A stretch of 64,000 nt of DNA from positions 6,448,001-6,512,000 of the forward strand of contig CM073193.1 of assembly GCA_037042915.1 (NCBI GenBank), read 5' to 3'. The stretch is from Auricularia sp. M13. Lineage: Eukaryota; Basidiomycota; Agaricomycetes; Auriculariales; Auriculariaceae. Shown here in pieces: positions 22,315 through 33,834 of the stretch (positions are counted from its first letter, which is position 1; every line of letters begins with the position of its first letter). The notes below the pieces were generated by a model. It did not search any database and had not been told where the DNA came from. It saw only the letters and a program-made list of their open reading frames with translations. A program made the position numbers and the translations under genes.

Positions 22315-23430
22315 ATGCCTCTTCCAAGATCAGGGCTCGCGACAGAGCTTTACGCGGAAATTGCGAGCTACCTCTCTAAGGAAGACTTGGCGTCGCTTGC
22401 CTCAGCTTGTACGACGCTCCATGCAGTAGCAATCCGCCTGCTATATAATCGCATCGAACTCGGCGACGACACGCCTCGACGGACTGCCGTCGTTCTCCTA
22501 TTCGCATTGCGGGGAAACAAGAATCTCGCAGTGCTGCCCCGTCACATGGAACTGCACTGGACTCAGCCCCACAAAGGCGACACACCCGGTCTTCCTGCCA
22601 CCCTTCTCGCAGAAGTGCTGCCCACACTCACAAACCTCACTTACTTCTCCATCTCGCCCTGCCTCGACATATTCACCTGGGCGTTTGACGACGTCGTGTG
22701 TCCGTCCCTGCTGCAGTTCCATTCTTATGGAACTGGCATGGTCTCCGGCAGGTTTCTCGCCAACAACCCGCAGCTCACGCACCTCACGCTATGCCAGACG
22801 AATGCAGCCCGGTTCTCACTTTTGGACCCGCTGGAGGACTTGGTCTATTTAAGAGCCTCGTGCATCCCGATCGTCGAGCAATTTCTCGCGCGCCACAGTC
22901 ATCCAAAACTCGAACGCGTCGTATTCGGCGATCCGTCGCAAGTCAGACCCCTGCTTCGCGTGTTATCTTCGCACACGCCGCCCATACGCCATCTCGACCT
23001 CGTTGGATATATGACCTTCGGCGATGGCACATATTTCCGCCCGGTCGCGCCGGAAGCGAAGGGCATAACGAGTCTCGGCCTCGCACTCTGCGAGATGCTG
23101 CCAGCTTTCGCTGTCGAGGCCGAAGAGAACGAGATACTGCCGACTCTGCGCCATATCAAAGAGTCCTTTCCGAACATCACAACTCTTGCCATTCATTGCT
23201 CGAACAGGTCGCATTTCCATCACCACAACACTGCTTCTCTCGCCTTCAATGCTTTTTGCAAAGCAATGCAGCAGGCGGACCTGGAGGGCTTTGACAAGGT
23301 CTGCATCTCGGAATTCTTGGGATGTCCGGTGATGTCTGTGCGCCGCGACGGGGAGCGGCAATGGGCGAATGTCCCACAGAACAATCGACACCCGAAGGAA
23401 TACCAGGCCATACCCTGGCCGGAACGATGA
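22315..23430 (+). CDS. F-box-like protein, copy 1 of tandem family
   Basis: A single exon of 371 residues. The N-terminus LATELYAEIASYLSKEDLAS followed by LASACTTLHAVAIRLLYNRIEL is an F-box-like helix bundle, which in fungi recruits SCF ubiquitin ligase targets through Skp1. The remainder lacks sharp motifs but has leucine-rich-repeat-like spacing, e.g. LTNLTYFSISPCLDIF and NPQLTHLTLCQTN. The protein ends KEYQAIPWPER. It shares this layout with the next two genes, so the three arose by tandem duplication. Its upstream frame is open, and the start is the ATG aligned with copy 2. The substrate is unknown. Confidence 0.8.
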   Translation: MPLPRSGLATELYAEIASYLSKEDLASLASACTTLHAVAIRLLYNRIELGDDTPRRTAVVLLFALRGNKNLAVLPRHMELHWTQPHKGDTPGLPATLLAEVLPTLTNLTYFSISPCLDIFTWAFDDVVCPSLLQFHSYGTGMVSGRFLANNPQLTHLTLCQTNAARFSLLDPLEDLVYLRASCIPIVEQFLARHSHPKLERVVFGDPSQVRPLLRVLSSHTPPIRHLDLVGYMTFGDGTYFRPVAPEAKGITSLGLALCEMLPAFAVEAEENEILPTLRHIKESFPNITTLAIHCSNRSHFHHHNTASLAFNAFCKAMQQADLEGFDKVCISEFLGCPVMSVRRDGERQWANVPQNNRHPKEYQAIPWPER

Positions 23431-23690
23431 TCAGTTTGAAATACACTTGGGAATGTATTGGACAAACAGGATGGTACATTGCAAGATATTGTGTATGTAC
23501 GATACTCGAACCAAATTTATACCGACAAGGGACTCTGCACGGGAGTCATTGCTGGTACAAAGAGCCTAAGGTACGCGGAAGGGGCTGTCTATTGGTAGAG
23601 AAGTCGTGGCGGACTGTGAACCTAATTGCCAACCTTGTGAACTCTAACCCTCTTCCCGCCCGCGAGCCGCCCACGAACGCTCAATTATCA

Positions 23691-24785
23691 ATGCAAGCGT
23701 CGTCGCCACTGGCGACAGAGCTATACGCCGAAATTGCGCGGCACCTCTCCAGCGAAGACTTATTGGCGCTAGCCGCCACATGCCACAAGCTCAACGACGT
23801 TGCGAATCGCCTGCTGTACGCTCGCATTGAACTCGACGGCAGACCGACGAAGCGCGAGACTGTCATGTCGCTGCTTTCTGCCTTACGGGACGAAAGACTC
23901 GCATGCCTTCCTCGTCACCTGGAACTGCACTGGTTGGCGCCCCCAGAAGCTCGCGACGACGCAAGCCACCCCGCAGAGCTTATTGCGGTTGTGCTACCTA
24001 AGCTCAACAACCTCACCTTCTTGTCCATCTCACCATCTCTCGAAATGAATGGATGGGTATTCGACGCTATAACTCTGCCATCGCTGTTGCAGTTCCATTC
24101 CTACGGCCCTGGTGGAATCTCTTCGGACTTCGTCGAGCGTCACCCGCAGCTCACCCACCTCTCGCTCTGCCAGCCTCATCTGGGAGATTTTCGCCTGAAA
24201 AAGGAGATGAAGCATCTAGTCTTCCTGCGGCTATCATGCATGGGAATTCTCGAGCAATTTCTCAGCCGCCAGACACGCCCAACGCTGAAACGCATTGGGT
24301 TCGGTCGGCTCGAACCCGAGCAATATCTATCTACTCTGGTTTCAAAGGTCGCCTCACACCCATGGCCCGTGCCTCACGTCGACATGTTCGGGAGAATTTC
24401 GTTCTTACTCGCCGTAAGTGGTGCTGGGCCTGCAGCTCACCAAGTGACAAGCGTTGGGCTCGCTGCCTGTGACTTCCTCTACGAGCCCGCGTCTGTCGTC
24501 CTCTTCATCGCCCTGCAAAATGTACACCACCTCTTTCCCGCAGTCGAGACCTTGGCTATTCACTGCTCCAATAGTTCGCACAAACACAGCGCGATGGCGC
24601 CTCTTCCCTTCGAAGACTTTATACATATTATGCGCCAGGTAGAGGGCTTACAGCATGTTTGCGTAACGGAATACCTCGGTAGTCGGGTTATATCTGTGGA
24701 AAGTGATGGACAACGCCACTCGGAATGCGTCCCGACTGGACAAAGAGATAGTGACTATCAACTTATACCTTGGCCTGAATGTTGA
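23691..24785 (+). CDS. F-box-like protein, copy 2 of tandem family
   Basis: A single exon of 364 residues beginning MQASSPLATELYAEIARHLS. It parallels copy 1 throughout: the F-box-like helix, ERLACLPRHLELHWLAP, PSLLQFHSYGPGG, ERHPQLTHLSLCQ, ETLAIHCSNSSH, and the closing DYQLIPWPEC. The spacing from copy 1 is 260 bp. No damage is visible. The role is inferred as substrate recognition in an SCF complex from the F-box-like N-terminus only. Confidence 0.8.
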   Translation: MQASSPLATELYAEIARHLSSEDLLALAATCHKLNDVANRLLYARIELDGRPTKRETVMSLLSALRDERLACLPRHLELHWLAPPEARDDASHPAELIAVVLPKLNNLTFLSISPSLEMNGWVFDAITLPSLLQFHSYGPGGISSDFVERHPQLTHLSLCQPHLGDFRLKKEMKHLVFLRLSCMGILEQFLSRQTRPTLKRIGFGRLEPEQYLSTLVSKVASHPWPVPHVDMFGRISFLLAVSGAGPAAHQVTSVGLAACDFLYEPASVVLFIALQNVHHLFPAVETLAIHCSNSSHKHSAMAPLPFEDFIHIMRQVEGLQHVCVTEYLGSRVISVESDGQRHSECVPTGQRDSDYQLIPWPEC

Positions 24786-25076
24786 TCCATAGGTTGTACG
24801 TACAGTCGCGTCCCTGGAAAATGTTTATATTTGCGAGTTTCAGCTCTCCTACCCATTCGAACGCTGCATAAATAGTGCATAAATGTCCCTATGGAACCGT
24901 GAATTCAGCGAGCTCACCTTGTCCCTTAGGTGAACCGACACTCAAAGGAGTATCAGAATCATACTTATAACCTATAACAGCCCGTTTGAAGTAAAACTGG
25001 GATTTTTCTGCCGGGAACTTGTGGCAGACTGCGAATCCGTGATGACCATCATCTTGCAGCCAACACTCAATGATCG

Positions 25077-26170
25077 ATGGAAGCAACGCCGCAACTAGCT
25101 ACAGAGCTATACACCGAAATTGCGCGACACCTTCCGAGAGAGGACTCGTTGGCGCTAGCCGCTGCATGTCGCAAGCTCAATAATGTTGCAAGGAGTCGCT
25201 TGGTGTACGTTCGCATCGAACTTGACGGCAAATCGACGAAACGCGAGACTGCCGTGTTGCTGCTGTCTGCGCTACGGAATGAAAGGCTTGCACGCCTGCC
25301 TCGCCACCTGGAACTGCACTGGTTAGCGCCATCCAAAACTCGGACCGGGCCAGCCAACCCGCGGAGCTCATTGCGGTTGTGCTGCCTAAGCTCACCAATA
25401 TCGCCTTCTTTTCGATATCCCCGTCGCTCGAGAATGAGTATTCGAGACAATTACTCTGCCATTGCTATTGCAGTTTCATCCATATGGCCCCGGTTTTATC
25501 CCTTCGGACTTCGTCGAGCGGCACCCTCAGCTCACCCTCATCTCCATCTGCAGTCCCTATCCTCGTCATTTCCGCTCCAAAGCTCCAAAAGGAGACGAAG
25601 CTCTTAGTCTACCTGCGGACGTCTTGCCTGGGGATTCTCGAACAGTTCCTCCAGCACACAACAGGCCCAACGCTCGTACGCATCGTGTTCGGTCTCCAAA
25701 CACATAGAGCTCGGACAGATCCGCCTGCTGTGGTCTCTGCACTTAGTTCACATCCGTGGCCTGTGGCTCACGTCGACATCGTCGGGCTGGGTGCGCTCTG
25801 CCGTTCGCCATAAGTGGTGGGCCCGCAATGCCAAGAGCTGCGTGCGATTTCGTCGCAGACACTGCACGGGTGCCTCGCTGTTTGGTTACTTTACACATTT
25901 TGCGAAACATACGGGAGCTCTTTCCCGCGCTCAAGTCCTTGGCTATTCACTGCGCCTAGAGCACGCACGAACACAACAAGACGGTGCCCTTTCTCTCCAA
26001 GATTTCATTGGGCTCTTACACCATGTGGACGGCTTACAGCACGTTCGAGTCAGGGAATACTTGGGGGCTCGGGTTATGTCTATGGATCCGCAATGGACGT
26101 CACTCGGAATGCGTCCCGACTGGAGAACGCAAGAGGGACTATCAGCTTATACCCTGGCCGGGATGGTAAT
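25077..26170 (+). pseudogene. F-box-like protein, decayed copy 3
   Basis: The region begins MEATPQLATELYTEIARHLP, nearly identical in layout to copy 2, and stays in frame to about 25350. After that, matching segments are scattered over all three frames: LPKLTNIAFFSISPSLENE, then FVERHPQLTLISIC, then CLGILEQFLQHTTGPTLVRI, then ALSLQDFIGLLHHVDGLQHV, and finally DYQLIPWPGW at the end. At least five frame changes are needed to follow the homology and no splice signals fit them, so this is a pseudogene. The 60 bases before its ATG also resemble those before copy 2, so the duplicated unit included some promoter. Confidence 0.85.
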
Positions 26171-27083
26171 CCATAGCGTGTATAGGTTCCCAGACGATAA
26201 CGATGTCCACGGATTTCAACCCTCCTGCGCGTAAATAATGCACGATTCAGAAAGCAGCAGTCCGGAAATACTCACCGGATATCGAGAGTGTGGACTCCAT
26301 GACATGGCCGTTGTGAGCGCCGTCTCCCGGCTATTATTCGTTTACAGTGTGAGTACGCTGTGCACGGACAGCGGAAAGGGACACCGAGGACCCCCGTTCC
26401 CCGGATTTTGAGCTGGTGCCCGCGGAGCGCCCAGGAAGAAGGTGGCATGCGTAGGACGCCAGCACTTCTGCACGCGCGCGCCCACCCTCAGCGATCCCGG
26501 AAGCCAAGCGTCTCTGCAATTCGACCCGGAGTGGAGACGCGAAGCGCGCCTGACGTATGAGGGACACACTGCTCCGTGCCAGGCTGAACGACAGTGACTG
26601 CGTAAGCGATGAATGTTCTCCATGGCCAACGGAGAAAGGTCGAGGCCTCACGCGACTCCTCCGCTGAATACTGCACGTCACATCGGGTCACATCTGAGCA
26701 ACTTCACACCCTCTTGCGACTGAGGCCGTTACCCGGGCATTTTGCTCAAGCAGTGCTCCGCGTATAGTGTGTTGACTACATCGTAATCCATCGCAGTCTC
26801 AAACGCGGCCATCTTGCAGTAGAGCCACCAACACCAGCAAAGCATAAATCTCAAAAATGCGACGATTTGATTGCAATGCGTATGTAGATGTCGGTCAATG
26901 CGAGTGTGGTGAAACAATGCTTGCGGTGATGGTAACGCTACAGGGCTCGTTGAGGCCCATATCCCTAACGGAGCAGTTGATGCCCGTAGTACATCATGCG
27001 CCGGGCACTTTCATGCCCGGCAGCATGAGCGGCGAGCGGCGCCTGCTCGCTGTGGCACGTTGAGGCCGTCGCGCTGCGCGCAT
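26171..27083. other. Intergenic region
   Basis: No convincing gene, repeat or RNA was seen between the F-box pseudogene and the 3' end of the SAH hydrolase gene. Short frames present here have random composition. Confidence 0.45.
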
Positions 27084-28929
<1,846 letters not shown>

Positions 28930-29543
28930 GGTGTGAGGGCAAGAGATTTTTGGCGGAGTTCAACTCTGGCCCCATGCCTTCGGACCTATGCAGCCGGTTC
29001 ACGCAGTCACACCAGCAGTCACAGACACCACCGAGGGCTGCCACCTCGAGCAGCTCGTGCAGTACGTGTGCGCATACAACGAACGCTCGATGTCTGCCTC
29101 GTGCACCCCGTTTTCCCGCATTTTCCGTGTGTGAGTGGCCAGTGGCTTCCGCACACGCGCGCAGGAAATGCTCAGCGCGTCTCTCACCCCTCTCCCAGCT
29201 GTCCCGGGCGCCCAGCGACAGAAGTCACCGCGATGGCTAAAGTTACCGCAGACGGGCGAGTGTATGTGCCTTCGTGAGTCGGATTTGACCGTATCGGTCG
29301 GCCACCTCAGTTCGGCAGTGCTCATGCTGCATGGCGTGCAGTCATGAACCCAAGGGTTCCCCTCCTCCGCCAGTTACTCGATCAACACCCGCCACGTCCT
29401 AGTAGATTGATCTGCGATGCAAACGTAGTCTTTGTTTGAGGATCCCGGTTTTAGTCTTGTAAAAATCCGAGGCGGCTATGGAACTTGTCCTCCATCTTGC
29501 CCTGACTCTGACGTTTGTCTAATCAACATCTCCACACATCACG
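28930..29543. other. Divergent promoter region of the SAH hydrolase gene
   Basis: Head-to-head interval with the next plus-strand gene, whose start is uncertain. No TATA element is obvious on either side. Confidence 0.4.
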
Positions 29544-30729
29544 ATGTTTATCGCCTCCGGAGTGTTGTTCCAGATCTTCTGCTTCTATCCTGCGACGGCT
29601 TTGCAGCCAGTGCGTTGCTCTGCTTGCACCTCGTGTTCTCCGGATTCCCAACCGTTTCAGCGGAATCCTCACAGCCTCCCACACAACCATGAACTCGTTC
29701 CGACACCCTATATCAACCCGGACTCGCTCGAGGCGGATTTGCACCAAGCAATGCACCCACAGTGAGGATCTGCATCGCTCCCGCATCATCCATCGAATCC
29801 TGACCTCTCTTAAAGCCGCGACTCGTCCTCAGGCAACTCATCTGCTTCTCACTCTCCTCACTCGAGCGACAGCAGCCCTCCGTGAGTCGTTTCTTCTTCT
29901 CGCCACCTACATGGCGAGCTCACGTCATGGTCCTTCTTGCAGCAGCAATCGGTCCGGGCACCTACCCCTTCCAAATATGACCCACAGCTCAACTGCCCAC
30001 TCGGCGCACCACCGCTCTCAGCACCCCAGTTACTCAGCGTTCGCCACGTCGTCGCAGATTTACGACTCCCCCATCTCGTCCTTCAACGCGCCGCTGTACT
30101 CGCCTCCCGCGGTCATGCAGCAGTTCCAGCCCGAGGAGACAAAGCCCATGTTCGCGGGCTACGCGCAGAACGGGCATGCCATGGCGGGATCAAGCACCGA
30201 GGCGCAGCTCCGCCAGCAGATCCAGCAGCTGCAGGCGCAGGTCGACGGCCTCATGCAGGAGCGCCAGCGGTTCTACGCGCAGGCCGACGCGTCGGGCTTT
30301 CCTCCCGGGTCGCACTACACCAGGCCTCAGTTCCAGGAAGAGTGGAGCCGCCGTACGGACGCGCGCTGCAAGCTCATCTGCGCGAGCAACCGCGCCGGGA
30401 ACGCGCTCTGTGCCTGGCACGACTCGCGCCGCGAACGCCGCACCTACCCGCCGCGCATGGCGCCCCCCGGGATGCTGAACTGCGGCTGCTCCGAGGAGGA
30501 GGCGCTCTTCGAGGAGAGCCTTGCCCGCAACGGCGTGGGCTCGTACCGCCCGTCGGGCGACCAGGTCCGCATGGACCCCGGCCTGCGGCGGCCTCTCCTC
30601 CAGCTGCTCAAGGCGCGCTACGGCTACAAGGATGGCGACTTCGAAATTGACCGCCGCACCGGCACTTGGAAGGAGGGCGAGGACCACCGCGAGTGGGAGA
30701 CCCGGCTGAGGACGGCGCGCAGGCCATAG
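29544..30729 (+). CDS. Hypothetical protein with short coiled coil
   Basis: The best model joins 29544-29761, 29816-29881 and 29943-30729 (GTGAGG...AAG and GTGAGT...CAG introns). This gives 356 residues if the ATG at 29544 is used; the true start is uncertain and may lie in another exon. After a Ser/His/Pro-rich region the protein has a coiled coil (EAQLRQQIQQLQAQVDGLMQ). A conserved-looking C-terminal domain follows with CKLICASNRAGNALCAWHDS, LNCGCSEEEALFE and LLKARYGYKDGDFE. The six Cys/His positions hint at a metal site, but I do not recognise a family. The second exon is short and Ser-rich. The C-terminal 200 residues are firm and the N-terminus is weak. Confidence 0.6.
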
Positions 30730-31037
30730 ACGCCCCCCGGCGGCTTGCGAAACGAACGACGCCAACGTTTGAACTTTCTGTTTCCTTTTCTTGTTCTTTG
30801 CTTTTTCTTGTTCCCCATCTCGCTTTCTGCCGCAAAAACGTGCCATTGCCGCCTGCTTGTACCCATACCTCACATGTATTGCCGGTTGTACATCGGGGCG
30901 CTAGAGCAGCCTGGAACACCCCCGTCACACACTTTCGAAATTCGTCCTCTCCCGCGTGTATCTACGAACGACAAATAAACTATGGCGTCCGCAGCAAACA
31001 CCTGGAGTGGAAGTGACCGTGATCGAGTTTCAGGTCG
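30730..31037. other. Short convergent intergenic region
   Basis: 3' ends of two converging genes. A pyrimidine-rich tract (about 30770-30830) is the only notable feature. Confidence 0.45.
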
Positions 31038-32437
31038 CTAATTCCCACCCTTCTCGACGGCCTAGAGCACGTGGGGCCAGCGTTAGAGCGTGCACACAAA
31101 GACACACAGATGAGCCGGATGGGAGGTACTCACAGCCTTGTACGCAGCTCTGGATGCAATTCCCAGTGATGAGCTCGCCGGAACACGGAACGAGTTGAGA
31201 TGGTCACTCACCTCTCCTTAATACGCGCGATATAAGCCTTGGTCTTTGGTCCCAAAGGCGCAGGGAAGCGGTCCTCAAAGAACGAGAGGCACCAGTGCAT
31301 CAGGAAATCAGCCGACGTCAAATGGTCCGCGACGAAGAACTCGGCCGGTGCTTTCGAAAGCTGATCTTCCACCTGATAACCAAATAGTATGAGAATAGCT
31401 GCACACAATCTGTGGCGAATGAGAAGCTGATGCATACGATGGTGGCTAGAGTCTTCAGCTCAGGGTCGATGCGAGCACCGAGGAACTTGGTCTTGACAGC
31501 ATTGAGGACTGGCCGGACGACGAACGGAACGCGGGTGGGCAAAACCTGCCAGGTAATTTTCGCTGATCCAGTGGGTCCGAGGGTACCTAGAAGAGCAATC
31601 CCATGCGGTGAGCGTAAGCTTCTAACGAATTGCGCCCTGTTTGCGCACTCTCTGCAAGATGCGTAACTAAATGGAAAGAACAACCTTATCAGCCCATGGT
31701 GACATTTGCATAGGGTGACAATCACTCACAGTAGATGTTGGGGACGTAGTACTCTTCTGGGCAGTTGAACTGCGGGCCATACTTGTGAATCAGGTATTCT
31801 GGCCGTCTGTTAGCCTCGGTGCCGATAACAACCACCACAATTAGTTAAAACACAACAGCGGATTCCGGGCATCACCACCTATGCATTTTGCATGCACATG
31901 CGAATTCCAGGGGACGGGATTCGCGTGTGAAGTTGTCCTCTGTCAAAAACACGCGGAATAGCCCGCGGCAACAGCACCGCTCCGGCGATGGAATCGGGAT
32001 GGCGTGCGAACGAACTGAGCTCGAAGCGCGACTGATTTCATAGCGGCACTTGCACGACGCGGCAGTCCACGCGCCAGGATCCGTCCGTAGCGCGCAGCGA
32101 GGACGAAAGGAAAGGAAAGACGCGGGAGAGGGCGACACCAGCCTGAGTCTTACCTACGATGGCACCGCTCTCTGCAAGAGTAATGTCCCCGTCCTGCAGG
32201 ATAGGCGCCTTGCCCAGCGGGTGCAGCTTCTTGAGCTCTTCCGGGGCGAATATGCCCTCAACGCGGTCGTACTTCTTGAGCTCGTACTGGAGCCCGAGTT
32301 CCTCCTGTGCGCAGCGACGGGCGTCAAACCGCTGCTTCAGGCGCGCGAGGCCAAACAACGGTGCATACTAGGAGCCACAGGATGCGGAAGGAGCGCGAGG
32401 CGCTAAGATGGTGCAGGACCAGCGTGGGCGTCGACAT
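31038..32437 (-). CDS. Glutathione S-transferase
   Basis: Eight exons (32437-32369, 32304-32154, 31798-31730, 31666-31649, 31586-31438, 31372-31212, 31149-31134, 31061-31038) encode 218 residues. The thioredoxin-fold N-terminus reads LHHLSASRSFRILWLLEELG, then LHPLGKAPILQDGDITLAES and AIVEYLIHKYGPQF. The helical C-terminal domain follows (YYVPNIYFTHLAEST, then HLTSADFLMHWCLSFFEDR, then RAAYKAAVEKGGN). This fits cytosolic fungal GSTs of the GTT1/Ure2p-like type, which conjugate glutathione to electrophiles or act as peroxidases. Two internal exons are only 18 and 16 nt. The exon between 31666 and 31649 is the least certain but is needed to keep the HLAES motif in frame. Confidence 0.85.
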
Positions 32438-32675
32438 GATTCGGGGACAAGTTACAAAGTTTGCGAATTCAAATTCGACCCGTCGCGCAACTGCAAGGGA
32501 CCGGCGTCTGGCTGGCTGCGGTGCACAGTGCTGACGGCCTGATGGGCTGCACGCGACCCACTGACACATAGCAGCCATAGGATCCTTGTAAGAGCATCAT
32601 ATGTTTGTCTGGAAGCCAGGTCCTTAGGAATGTTAAGTACAGTGCCAGTGACAGATCTCCGCGCAGGGCTCCCGC

Positions 32676-33279
32676 TCAAGCACCGGTCGCACCATATCCA
32701 GAGTAGACGGGAGCGTTAATGGCCTCGTACTGTCCACTTCCGATGTCTGCGAAATTGGTAGCGCGGCCAGGCAGCTGGAATCAGTGGCAGTCAGAGGGCA
32801 CAGCAGAAGGACGCGGGACGCACAGCGGAAGCCGCCGACGCCGTAGCGCTCCTCGGCGACCATCTTCCTGTAAATCAGCCAGAAGGCGTGCTGGCCGCGC
32901 CTCGCGTGTGAGCGCCCGCAGACGTGGGATCCCGGAACTCGCACCAGGTGCCCGGGAAGGTAGCCCAGACTGCAGCAGCAAATTCCGTTCAGCACCCAGC
33001 ACCCATACCGCTTATCCCGCGCGCGCGCACTCACATTGTCAGACAGATATTGATCAGCAGGTCGCAGGACTATTTCCCCAGGCAATGCATGCATGAGCCC
33101 CAGGCGGTGTACTCGGGTGGCTGACACGCACGCATCCAGTTATGAACAGCGCCGCGGCGGGCGGAAACAGGATGGCGACCTAGTGCGGGGCCAGCACAGG
33201 CTCGTTCAGCCCTAGCTGCGCATGAAGCAGTGAAGACAGCACGCACGATGATGAGGAGGACGTCCGAAGACTTGACCAT
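32676..33279 (-). CDS. PMP3: Plasma membrane proteolipid 3
   Basis: Six exons (33279-33247, 33179-33132, 33069-33035, 32969-32945, 32890-32824, 32746-32676) encode 92 residues. Two hydrophobic segments are visible (LLIIVAILFPPAAALFITGC and NICLTILGYLPGHLHAFWLI), followed by the conserved RKMVAEERYGVGGFRYIGSG. This is the UPF0057/PMP3 family, small membrane proteins that modulate plasma-membrane potential and salt tolerance. The six tiny exons (25-71 nt) make the gene invisible to simple frame scanning. All introns have GTGCG or GTGAG donors and CAG/TAG acceptors, and the joined protein matches the family over its full length. Confidence 0.92.
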
Positions 33280-33834
33280 CGTGGTGGGTGTCCGAGTCAG
33301 AGTGCAGCTGACGTCGCCCAAAGTCCGCCCGCGCGCATGGCCGACTGCGCGCGGGGTTCCTTCTGCCTGGCGCACCGGCGCCAACCAATCCGAGTCGTCC
33401 CACAGCCAGGCACGCAATCGTCTCGAAAAAAAAAATCATTTCAAAAAAACTCTGGTTGGTAGTGCAACACGGGCAGCAGCGACGATACAGCGAGATTATA
33501 TATACTGCAGCACCAAGTGCCGCTCATCGTGACGATGTCCTACAAGCGCCAGCCGCAACGAGCGCTTCTCCAAAAGAACCTCACCAAAGAAACACGGAAA
33601 GCTCCTTCATCTTCACACACACACAAGAAAGGAGCGGGAGGGACCAGACGACCGCATACCACGGCGGCCGTCCAACATCGTCGTCTGTCGCAGCCGCCGC
33701 CCCACGATTTGGCGGCGGCCGGATGGGTGCATATCCCCTGCGCGCGACGGCAAAAAAGGCGTCCAGGCGCGGGGTGGATGGGATGAAAGCAAAAACAGCA
33801 AAGCAAGAAAGAACGAGAAAGGCCTGAGCGCGGG
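33280..33834. other. Intergenic with A-rich tracts
   Basis: Promoter of PMP3 plus the 3' region of the La-motif gene. Two oligo-A runs (around 33427 and 33445) are present. No gene could be supported. Confidence 0.45.
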
